Below are positions 25,148 through 31,442 of a DNA stretch of 31,442 bases, piece after piece. The translations under genes were made by a program, and so were the position numbers. The DNA comes from FLUQ01 sp031548325 (GTDB taxonomy: Bacteria > Desulfobacterota > Desulfovibrionia > Desulfovibrionales > Desulfovibrionaceae), in contig JAVBRE010000192.1 in NCBI GenBank assembly GCA_031548325.1, positions 1-31,442 of the forward strand, written 5' to 3'. Each line of letters begins with the position of its first letter. Within the stretch, counting starts at the first letter, position 1. A model generated the notes under the pieces. The model was not told where the DNA came from. It did not search any database and saw only the letters and a list, made by a program, of their open reading frames with translations.

Positions 25148-25176
25148 AGGTCCCCGCGCTATATACGCGGGGACCT
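25148..25176 (+). terminator. Hairpin after the M16 gene
   Basis: AGGTCCCCGCG (25148-25158) pairs perfectly with CGCGGGGACCT (25166-25176) around a 7-nt CTATATA loop. No T-run follows, so it may act as an mRNA stabiliser or a factor-dependent stop rather than a classic terminator. Confidence 0.55.
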
Positions 25177-25202
25177 CGAATTGTGGAGTATGGAGATTCG
25201 GC

Positions 25203-26810
25203 ATGAGTCAGCCGCGTATTTTTTATAACGCCGTCATTCACACAATGGATCCTTTCCATCCGGCAGCGACCGTCCTGGCGGTTGACGGACAAAATATCGC
25301 TTATGTGGGGCCCAGTTCGCGTGATGCGGCGGCCGCTCTCCCGTCGGGCGCAAAACGGGTCGACCTGGGCGGCGGGACTGTTGTTCCCGGCCTCATTGAA
25401 GGGCACATGCATTTTTTGGCCGAAGGGCAACGGCTGTTTGAACTCAACCTTGCCGGCAAGTCCAAGGAAGAAATCCTGCGCCTGGTTGCGGCTGAATCAC
25501 AATCCCGCGCCGCGGGCCAATGGATCATAGGACGGGGCTGGAATCACGAAATCTGGCGGGAAAACCACTGGCCGGACAAAAAGGATCTGGACGCCGCCGC
25601 GCCTGAAAACCCCGTGGCCCTCAGCCGAGCGGACGGCCATTCGGTCTGGGTCAACTCCGCCGCCCTGCGGGCGGCGGGCATAGACCGCAATACTCCGGCC
25701 TCGCGGGGCGGCGATATTTTCAGAACTTCAGACGGCGAGCCGCAGGGCATTCTGGTGGATACAGCCATGTTCCGCCTGCGCTCCGCAATGCCGCTCCTGA
25801 GCGAAGAGCAAATCCGCCAGGCCTATGCGGACGCCCAGAGGGAACTGTTCGGCTACGGCTTCACTTCACTGGTCAACGCCAGCCAGAGCGTGCGCAACCA
25901 CGAAATTTTGCGGAAAGCATATGAGGCCGGAGAGATAAAAATCCGCGTCTACGAGGCGCTGGCGGCTCATACCAAGGATGATCTGGCCTATATGAACGCC
26001 GGCGGCAAGCCCGTGCACGGCCTGTACGGTGAACGGCTGTCCGTGCGCGCAATCAAGGTTGTCGGAGACGGTTCCCTGGGTTCTGAAAGCGCCTGGCTGC
26101 TGCACGATTACGCCAACAGGCCGGGACACAAGGGAAGCGGTCGCTACTCTGACGAATCTCTGTATGCCATTATCCGCCGCGCGCGGGACAACGGCTTTCA
26201 GGCCTGCGTCCACGCCATCGGCGACGCCCAGGCGCGGCAGGCGATCACGGTCATGGAACGGGTTCTGCGCGAGCAGCCCCTGGCGGACCACCGCTACCGG
26301 ATCGAACACTTTCAGATCGTCGCGCCTGACGACGTGCGCCGGGCGCTTGACCTCGGCATCATTCCGGCCATGCAGACCATCCACGCGGTTGCGGACAGAA
26401 CCATGGCCGCGTTGCGCCTTGATCCCGAAACGCTCGAAAACGCTTACGCCTGGCGCAGGGTCGTCGACGCCGGCGGCATTTTTGCCAACGGATCCGACGC
26501 GCCCATGGAAACGATCAATCCCTTTCACGGCCTGCATGCCGCCGTCACCCGCACCGACTGCAAGGGCGAACCCGCCGGCGGCTGGCGGCCCGAACAAAAA
26601 CTGACCCGGCTTGAGGCCCTGCAATCGTACACTACCTGGGCGGCGTACGCGGAATTCGGCGAAACGCGCAAGGGTTCTCTGCAACCGGGCAAGCTGGCGG
26701 ATTTCGCCGTGCTGGACAGGGATATTCTGACCTGCCCGGAAGAAGAAATCAAAAACACGCGGGCGCTTCTGACCGTGGCGGGCGGCGAAATCGTGCACGA
26801 GCTTTCGTGA
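25203..26810 (+). CDS. YtcJ-type metal-dependent amidohydrolase (COG1574)
   Basis: A 535-aa cytosolic amidohydrolase-superfamily enzyme of the Amidohydro_3 group. The early HxH metal motif is His68 and His70 in EGHMHF. Further family signatures are ADGHSVWVNSAALRAAGI, GDGSLGSESAWLL, a histidine in CVHAIGDAQARQ, RIEHFQIV and the late GSDAPMETINPFHGL with the conserved Asp. The C-terminal TRKGSLQPGKLADFAVLDRD strand returns to the small beta domain. The substrate is unknown; the group hydrolyses amides and related bonds. The ATG at 25203 has GGAG about 8 nt upstream. It is the last gene before the inverted-repeat region. Confidence 0.92.
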   Translation: MSQPRIFYNAVIHTMDPFHPAATVLAVDGQNIAYVGPSSRDAAAALPSGAKRVDLGGGTVVPGLIEGHMHFLAEGQRLFELNLAGKSKEEILRLVAAESQSRAAGQWIIGRGWNHEIWRENHWPDKKDLDAAAPENPVALSRADGHSVWVNSAALRAAGIDRNTPASRGGDIFRTSDGEPQGILVDTAMFRLRSAMPLLSEEQIRQAYADAQRELFGYGFTSLVNASQSVRNHEILRKAYEAGEIKIRVYEALAAHTKDDLAYMNAGGKPVHGLYGERLSVRAIKVVGDGSLGSESAWLLHDYANRPGHKGSGRYSDESLYAIIRRARDNGFQACVHAIGDAQARQAITVMERVLREQPLADHRYRIEHFQIVAPDDVRRALDLGIIPAMQTIHAVADRTMAALRLDPETLENAYAWRRVVDAGGIFANGSDAPMETINPFHGLHAAVTRTDCKGEPAGGWRPEQKLTRLEALQSYTTWAAYAEFGETRKGSLQPGKLADFAVLDRDILTCPEEEIKNTRALLTVAGGEIVHELS

Positions 26811-26872
26811 ACGAAAATCCGCAATCCGCCCTTGCGCGCATGCTTTCGCACAGAGCGCATTGAATTTGAGAG

Positions 26873-26939
26873 GCTTGCGTAATGGCGGGCAAAGCCCGCC
26901 TGCAAGCATTTCGTGGCAGGGATTTACGAACAAATCCTT
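26873..26939 (+). repeat. Double-hairpin repeat element, copy 1
   Basis: This copy holds a GC-rich hairpin (GGCGGGC, AAA loop, GCCCGCC at 26884-26900), flanked by GCTTGC/GCAAGC, followed by a second hairpin GGATTT/AAATCC (26920-26937). By hand alignment it matches the reverse complement of 27019-27081 at 50 of 63 aligned positions, with one 4-nt gap. Confidence 0.8.
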
Positions 26940-27018
26940 AAAGCAAAAACATTCTTTTCCCAAATGCACACAGGCCGAGAAGGCCTGTGCTAGAGCATTT
27001 CACACTTGAAATGCTCGC

Positions 27019-27081
27019 AAGGATTTGTCAGCAAATCCTTGCCGCGAAATAGGCGCAGGCGAGCTTGGCTCGCCGTCAAGC
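27019..27081 (-). repeat. Double-hairpin repeat element, copy 2 (inverted)
   Basis: The inverted copy of 26873-26939. Its first hairpin is GGCGAGC with GCTCGCC (27058-27074) and its second GCAAGGATTTG with CAAATCCTTGC (27017-27042, 11-bp stem). Relative to copy 1 a G-C pair has become A-T within the GC stem, keeping the pairing. Confidence 0.8.
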
Positions 27082-27164
27082 GACTATTTCAAGCGTAAAA
27101 TGCTGTAAAGGCACGCTGCGCTATTCGCTTGCGAGCAGATACTTCGCTACGCTTCGTATCCGCC

Positions 27165-27191
27165 AGAGCATTTTCAAAATGAAAATGCTCT
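27165..27191. repeat. 11-bp inverted repeat next to the M20 gene end
   Basis: AGAGCATTTTC pairs with GAAAATGCTCT around AAAAT. A near copy of the arms, GAGCATTTC/GAAATGCTC, occurs at 26993-27016, so the same arm sequence brackets about 200 bp. It lies 8 bp from the M20 stop codon and could shield that mRNA's 3' end. Confidence 0.8.
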
Positions 27192-27199
27192 AACCTGTT

Positions 27200-28543
27200 C
27201 TATTTATATACCACGGTCTTGTTGACCGATTGCAGAAAATCAAGAAGCTCTTGCTTGGTCATCAAAGGTTTGTGTTCCGCCAGTACCTGTTCGGCTTTCT
27301 CGCCCTGCCCGTACAAAAGGTCGATAACCGTCATGGCGATGGCCTGGGCCGTTTCGATGTAGAGCAGCGTTTCGTCAAATATTTCGTAATCCTTGCCGTG
27401 CAGGCTGCCGCGCACGCCCGCGATCCAGGGGTGGCATACGGGCATGATGTGGCAGAGTTCTCCTGTATCGGTACTGCCGGACATGTGGCCGGAAACGGTA
27501 ACCCGCTCTTTTCCCAGAAGGGCGCCCATATTCTCGCTGAACAGCGTGTTCAGCCCCCTGTCGTTGTGCAGCGGCAGATAGCCCGGCAAATCCCGGATTT
27601 CCACTTCCGCTCCCACGGCTATGGCCCCGCCGCCCAGCGCCCTGTTGATTTTTTCATTATAGATTTTCAGAGCTTCCACGCTTGCGGCCCGCACATAGCT
27701 TTCCATGCGCACATCGCTGGGAACCACGTTCACCAGATCCCCGCCCTGCGTGATGATAGGGTGAAAGCGGACATGATCGGAATCCTTGAAGGTATCCCGC
27801 ACCGCATTGACTCCCATAACTCCTACCATGGCTGCCTGCAGAGCGTTCACGCCTTCATCCGGGGCGGCGGCGGCGTGGGCGGCGCGGCCTTTGTACCGCA
27901 CCAGCTTGCCGATAAAGCCGTTGCTTGTCGTGGAAAGAGCGGCGTATCCCTTGCCGCTTTTCAGATAGTCGGGGTCGTTCGTGGTCTGCACATGCATCTG
28001 CAAGGCCATATCAATATCATCAAAATGGCCCAGGCGGATCAGCTCGGGCTTGCCGCCGAAGTATTCTATTTTGCCGGCGGCGCGCAGGCTGTCCCTGTAG
28101 GTGAGTTCGACATACTCCTCGGCCGGCGCGGCAAAAAGCACGACATCGCCGGCCAGGTGCTTCATGGCTTCGGCATCGTTCAGTCCCATTCCCACGGCCG
28201 CCATAACGGCAATTTGCACGTTGTGCCCGCAGCAGTGGGCCGCGCCGGTGGCCGGATCCGCATTTGGGTAATCCGGACAGACAACGGCATCCAACTCCCC
28301 AAGAACAGCAACCGTGCGGCCGGAAGATTTTCCTTTCAGGCGGCCTTTTACCCCTGTAACCCCCAGTTCTTTTACGTAAGGAATACCCAGCGACGCATAT
28401 GCGGCCTCAACCTTGGCGGCTGTTTTCTTTTCTTTGTAACCCAGCTCCGGTTCGGCAAGTATGGCGTTGCCAAGCGCAAGGATATCGGTACGCCGGGCGG
28501 CGATGGCCGCGCACACTTTCTTTTTCAGATCTTCTTGAGTCAT
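27200..28543 (-). CDS. M20 family amidohydrolase (AbgB-like)
   Basis: A 447-aa cytosolic zinc-dependent amidohydrolase of the M20D type, relatives of which split p-aminobenzoyl-glutamate, hippurate or N-acyl amino acids. Visible metal-site motifs are GELDAVVCP (Asp85), the HCCGHN block (His103-Asn108, with Cys105 in the usual metal-binding Cys position) and APAEEYVE with the catalytic Glu pair. The dimerisation domain lies about 205-310 (GRAAHAAAAPDEGVNALQAA with a conserved His). HMSGSTDTGEL and PWIAGVRGSLHGKDY near the C-terminus fit the AbgB group. Start ATG 28543 has AGAAGG 6 nt upstream. It is divergent from the SHMT-like and DUF3100 genes and may act on what they import. Confidence 0.9.
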   Translation of the reverse strand: MTQEDLKKKVCAAIAARRTDILALGNAILAEPELGYKEKKTAAKVEAAYASLGIPYVKELGVTGVKGRLKGKSSGRTVAVLGELDAVVCPDYPNADPATGAAHCCGHNVQIAVMAAVGMGLNDAEAMKHLAGDVVLFAAPAEEYVELTYRDSLRAAGKIEYFGGKPELIRLGHFDDIDMALQMHVQTTNDPDYLKSGKGYAALSTTSNGFIGKLVRYKGRAAHAAAAPDEGVNALQAAMVGVMGVNAVRDTFKDSDHVRFHPIITQGGDLVNVVPSDVRMESYVRAASVEALKIYNEKINRALGGGAIAVGAEVEIRDLPGYLPLHNDRGLNTLFSENMGALLGKERVTVSGHMSGSTDTGELCHIMPVCHPWIAGVRGSLHGKDYEIFDETLLYIETAQAIAMTVIDLLYGQGEKAEQVLAEHKPLMTKQELLDFLQSVNKTVVYK

Positions 28544-28612
28544 GAGGCACCTTCTTGGGGCGTTTTCGTTTTATGATGCTTTTGAAGGCAAATTTTTGCG
28601 GAGCAGACGAGC

Positions 28613-28623
28613 ATTGTCACAAT
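28613..28623. promoter_or_regulatory. Short palindrome in the divergent promoter region
   Basis: ATTGTCACAAT is a perfect 5-1-5 palindrome in the 246-bp gap (28544-28789) between the divergent M20 and SHMT-like genes, a plausible regulator site. A weak plus-strand promoter candidate, TTGACT (28715-28720) with TCATGT 17 nt later, also lies in the gap. No gene is seen there. Confidence 0.3.
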
Positions 28624-28789
28624 CGTTTCGTTCTGACGTATCGTAACGCGGAAACAATGCCGGTACAACACAATTCCGACAGTCGCGCTCGCCCCGGCGA
28701 ACTCCCCATTCCGCTTGACTTCTCACCCGGCGGCGTGTCATGTCTCCTGCATACCAACACACTAAGCCTGCGATTCGGGAAAATCAGCT

Positions 28790-30031
28790 ATGCAGCATCT
28801 CATTCATGATGATCCGCAAATGGCGGAACTGGTCAGACAGGAAGAAAAGCGGATCGAAAACACGCTGGATCTCATAGCTTCCGAAAACCATATGCCCTTG
28901 TCGATTTTCGAGGTGATGGGTTCGATTTTCAATACAAAAACGATAGAAGGGTACCCCGGGCGGCGTTTTCATGCCGGCTGCGAAATCGTCGATCAGGTCG
29001 AGAACCTGGCCATTGAGCGCGCCAAAGCGCTTTTTGGCGCGGAACATGTCAATGTCCAACCGCACAGCGGCACTTCGGCCAACATGGCGGTGTACAAATC
29101 AACGCTCAAAATCGGCGACCCCGTCCTGGCCCTCAGTCTGCCGCACGGCGGCCATCTTTCACACGGGCACAAGGCGTCGCTGACGTCGCAATGCTATGAC
29201 TTCAAGCATTACCACGTCGACATGGAAACAGGCGAAATCGACTACGCCGAACTGCACCGGATGGCCCTTGAGCACAGACCCAAAATGATAGTCACGGGCG
29301 CCAGCGCTTACGCCCGCACAATCGATTACGCGCGCATCGCCGAAACCGCCCGCCAGGTCGGCGCGTATTTTCTCGTGGATCTGGCCCATTTCGCCGGGCT
29401 GGCGGCGGCGGGAGTCAACCCCAGCCCCGTGCCGCATGCCGATTTTGTAACGATCACCTGCTACAAAACGCTGCAAGGGCCGCGCGGCGGGGCCATCTTG
29501 TGCCGAAGCGAGTTCGCCAAAAAACTGGACAGCGCCGTTTTCCCCGGCTGCCAGGGGACCAGCGCCGTCAGCGCAATCGCGGCCAAAGCCGTCTGTTTCA
29601 AGCTGGCGGGAGAGGAAAGGTTTATCCGCGACATGCGGCAGACGGTGGCCAACGCCAGGGCCATGGCGCGGAATTTTCAGGCCAAGGGCTACACCGTTGT
29701 CGGCGGCGGCACCGACACGCACCAGGTGATTCTCGATGTCAGCTCGATGGGCATGGACGGGGCGACCGTCGAGAGCATTCTTGAATCCGTCGGCATTATC
29801 GCCAACAAGAACCACATTCCCAAAGACTCCGCCGTCAGCGCCAAAACAGTCAGCGGACTGCGCATCGGCACATCCGGGATCACGGTTCGCGGCTTTGCCG
29901 AGCCGGAAACAGACGCCCTGTGCGACGTCATGCATGCCGTGATGCAGAGTCCGGACAATAATGACATTCTGCAATCGGCGCGAAACTACGTGCGCGGCAT
30001 ATGCCAAAAATTTCCCGTTTACGGGCGATAG
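28790..30031 (+). CDS. Serine hydroxymethyltransferase-family PLP enzyme with altered active site
   Basis: A 413-aa fold-type I PLP enzyme clearly homologous to GlyA (LIASENH, VQPHSGTSANMAVY, GGHLSHGHKAS, VDLAHFAGLAAAGVNPSPVPHAD, GPRGG, SGLRIGTSGIT). The PLP lysine is Lys226, and the Arg that binds the substrate carboxylate (Arg363 in E. coli) is kept. Several residues lining the active site differ from E. coli GlyA: Tyr55 is Thr51, Tyr64 is Phe60, Tyr65 is His61, and His228 beside the PLP lysine is Tyr225. Glu57 is kept as Glu53. It may therefore be an aldolase or hydroxymethyltransferase for another beta-hydroxy amino acid rather than housekeeping GlyA. GGGA lies 9 nt before the ATG. A DUF3100 gene follows after 29 bp. 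Confidence 0.88.
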   Translation: MQHLIHDDPQMAELVRQEEKRIENTLDLIASENHMPLSIFEVMGSIFNTKTIEGYPGRRFHAGCEIVDQVENLAIERAKALFGAEHVNVQPHSGTSANMAVYKSTLKIGDPVLALSLPHGGHLSHGHKASLTSQCYDFKHYHVDMETGEIDYAELHRMALEHRPKMIVTGASAYARTIDYARIAETARQVGAYFLVDLAHFAGLAAAGVNPSPVPHADFVTITCYKTLQGPRGGAILCRSEFAKKLDSAVFPGCQGTSAVSAIAAKAVCFKLAGEERFIRDMRQTVANARAMARNFQAKGYTVVGGGTDTHQVILDVSSMGMDGATVESILESVGIIANKNHIPKDSAVSAKTVSGLRIGTSGITVRGFAEPETDALCDVMHAVMQSPDNNDILQSARNYVRGICQKFPVYGR

Positions 30032-30060
30032 GCGATCAAACACGAGGAGCAGGTCAGATT

Positions 30061-30840
30061 ATGGAAATACTCAAGAACTGGAAGATGTACGTTTTCGCTG
30101 CCGTGATTGTCATTGCGTGTGAGGCTTTTGGAACATTCAAATACAAACTCCTGGTCCTTTTTCCCATGCTTTATGCCATGCTCCTTGGCGGGCTGGTCAG
30201 CTGGCCCCGCCTGAAGCTGCTGAATCTTGAACAGATGCAGCACGCGGGCAAAGTTCTCTCGATCCTGATGGTGCTGCTGCTGGCAAAGCTCGGAACGGGC
30301 ATCGGCCCGCAGATCCCCAACCTGATGCATGCCAAGGCCGCCCTGCTGTTGCAGGAAATCGGCCACTTTATCGGCACGATCATCATCGGGATGCCCATTG
30401 CGGTCGCTCTGGGCATGGGGCGCGAGTCCATCGGCGCCACCTATTCCATTGACCGTGAGCCGAACATCGCCATTATTTCCGAAAAGTACGGACTGGATTC
30501 TCCCGAAGGGCGCGGCGTCATGGCTATGTACATTTGCGGCACCGTGTTCGGCGCCCTTTGGATCGCCATCCTTTCCGGCATGGTGGCCCAGATGGACATT
30601 CTGCACCCCTATGCGCTGGCCATGGGCGCCGGGGTCGGCAGCGGCAGCATGATGGCGGCTTCCATGGGGGCCATCAGTTCCGTCTACCCCGAGTTGAAAG
30701 CCCAGATTACCGCGTATGCCGGGGCGGCGAACCTTATGACCACCGCGCTCGGGGTCTGGGTCGCCCTGTATTTCTCCCTTCCGGTCGCGATCAAATGTTA
30801 CAATATCCTGTGCCGTCTGTTCGGTAAGAAAAACGCATAG
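30061..30840 (+). CDS. DUF3100 membrane protein, probable transporter component
   Basis: A 259-aa inner-membrane protein with about six or seven hydrophobic segments. It matches my recollection of DUF3100: LVLFPMLYAMLLGGLVSW, LAKLGTGIGPQIPNL, IIIGMPIAVALGMGRESIGATYSIDREPNIAII, EKYGLDSPEGRGVMAMYICGTVFGA, HPYALAMGAGVGSGSMMAASMGAI. The Gly-rich membrane segments are typical of transporters, but no function is proven for the family. The frame is open to 30001 (overlapping the upstream gene), but the ATG at 30061 gives the natural N-terminus and has AGGAG about 11 nt upstream. It lies 29 bp after the SHMT-like gene and 15 bp before a second membrane protein gene, so all three are probably one operon. 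Confidence 0.88.
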   Translation: MEILKNWKMYVFAAVIVIACEAFGTFKYKLLVLFPMLYAMLLGGLVSWPRLKLLNLEQMQHAGKVLSILMVLLLAKLGTGIGPQIPNLMHAKAALLLQEIGHFIGTIIIGMPIAVALGMGRESIGATYSIDREPNIAIISEKYGLDSPEGRGVMAMYICGTVFGALWIAILSGMVAQMDILHPYALAMGAGVGSGSMMAASMGAISSVYPELKAQITAYAGAANLMTTALGVWVALYFSLPVAIKCYNILCRLFGKKNA

Positions 30841-30855
30841 GCGAGGAGCAAATAC

Positions 30856-31314
30856 ATGAATGTACAGAAATTGGTGGAAACATCCGCTATATTGATTTTC
30901 AGCAGTATTTTCTGTGTCGTCGCCAACATGGTCGGATATGGCGTCGGGTTGCGCGATTCCGTTGTCGGCATCATCGTCCTGGTGGTCATCGGCCTCATCG
31001 GGTTCACCCTGAGCCTGCTCCCCTACCTGAACAAAATTTATGCCGTCATCTGGATTTCCATTGTCGCCATTTACGCTTCCAGCACGGCGTTTCCCTATTA
31101 CCAGTGGGTCGTGGCCACCACCTCCAAGATGCAGTTCATGGCTATCGCCACTTCGATTCTGTGCTTTGCCGGCCTTTCCATCGGCAAAGATCTCGACGCG
31201 TTCAAAAAGCTTTCCTGGCGCATTGTTCCGGTTGCCCTGGCCGCGATATCGGGCACTTTCATAGTTGCCGCCGTCATCGCGCATTTCGCCCTGAAATGGG
31301 AAGGGGCCATTTAG
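30856..31314 (+). CDS. Small membrane protein, likely partner of the DUF3100 protein
   Basis: A 152-aa inner-membrane protein with four or five hydrophobic helices (about 10-30, 36-56, 60-82, 92-110 and 122-145) and a conserved-looking LSIGKDLDAFKKLSWRIVPVAL segment before the last helix, reminiscent of the ends of several carboxylate and amino-acid exporter families. I cannot name its family. The ATG at 30856 has AGGAG 7 nt upstream and 15 bp separate it from the DUF3100 gene. Two small membrane proteins in tandem suggest a two-subunit transporter. It is followed 66 bp later by a clear terminator. Confidence 0.8.
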   Translation: MNVQKLVETSAILIFSSIFCVVANMVGYGVGLRDSVVGIIVLVVIGLIGFTLSLLPYLNKIYAVIWISIVAIYASSTAFPYYQWVVATTSKMQFMAIATSILCFAGLSIGKDLDAFKKLSWRIVPVALAAISGTFIVAAVIAHFALKWEGAI

Positions 31315-31379
31315 CGCAATTCATTGCGCCGCCTGCATAACGGCGGGGGCGCGGTTTTTGATGCGAAGCGCCTGCATGA

Positions 31380-31416
31380 AAAACCTCCCGCAGACTCCGG
31401 GTTTGCGGGAGGTTTT
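31380..31416 (+). terminator. Intrinsic terminator closing the SHMT-DUF3100 operon
   Basis: A 13-bp stem (AAAACCTCCCGCA with TGCGGGAGGTTTT) with an 11-nt loop carries Ts on its right arm. The A-rich left arm allows action on both strands. Between it and the last gene (31315-31379) there is only a small GCGCAA/TTGCGC inverted repeat near 31314-31329 and a repeated CGCCTGCAT. Confidence 0.87.
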
Positions 31417-31442
31417 GCGTATTCGGAACCGGGAACAGTCCC

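Larger units (their letters stand above)
26811..27199. other. Non-coding region dense in inverted repeats
   Basis: This 389-bp gap between the convergent amidohydrolase and M20 genes shows no plausible gene. Besides the units listed separately it holds hairpins at 26969-26989 (CACAGGCC, 8-bp stem) and 26993-27016 (GAGCATTTC, 9-bp stem), and a 7-bp outer stem GAAATAG/CTATTTC at 27046-27090 around unit 2's inner hairpin. Few T-runs follow these stems, so they look like a repeat family rather than simple terminators. Confidence 0.85.

Noticed and set aside
26811..27199. CRISPR array
   Set aside because: The repeats are inverted and of unequal spacing, only two copies of the main unit exist, and no regular direct repeat with spacers or cas gene is present.

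Overview
The window reads as a chromosomal segment of a Gram-negative, flagellated anaerobe, most likely a Desulfovibrionaceae member (Desulfovibrio-like). The clues are the GC-rich coding sequence, a fused IspD-IspF enzyme, a fused TIGR03960/TIGR03936 radical SAM protein, an anaerobe-type flavodoxin/ferredoxin (EFR1-like) protein, and a sigma-54-type promoter in front of a short flagellin. This is inference from gene content; no 16S rRNA gene is present.

Left part (1-9607). The 3' end of alanine dehydrogenase is followed on the + strand by trkA and trkH (potassium uptake) and a YbfB/YjiJ-type MFS permease. These converge on a lactate-racemase-like (LarA/DUF2088) gene across a shared terminator. 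Divergently from it run a Nif3-family protein and a coiled-coil/zinc-ribbon protein, then a strong terminator, the class A RNase P RNA gene rnpB, and ispDF.

Middle (9608-19271). A long-chain acyl-CoA ligase, D-aminoacyl-tRNA deacylase (dtd) and an EFR1-like ferredoxin form one run. Then come a degenerate STAS-domain protein, a FapA/DUF342 polymer-forming protein, a CgeB-like glycosyltransferase and a secreted DUF1287 protein. This block leads to a flagellin gene with a textbook -24/-12 promoter, so it looks like a flagellar assembly and flagellin-modification locus. RNase III (rnc) is convergent with flagellin and has its own good sigma-70 promoter. Upstream of rnc lies a highly structured non-coding stretch.

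Right part (19272-31442). A small conserved unknown protein, the radical SAM fusion, a secreted M16 metalloprotease and a YtcJ-type amidohydrolase form a + strand run. A 389-bp non-coding region follows that is full of inverted repeats, including two head-to-head copies of one hairpin element with a compensatory base-pair change. Beyond it lies an accessory-looking cluster: an M20 amidohydrolase (- strand) divergent from a serine hydroxymethyltransferase-like PLP enzyme with altered active-site tyrosines, a DUF3100 membrane protein and a small partner membrane protein, closed by a terminator. This cluster is the best candidate for an undescribed uptake-and-cleavage pathway. No tRNA gene, transposase, integrase or CRISPR array was seen.
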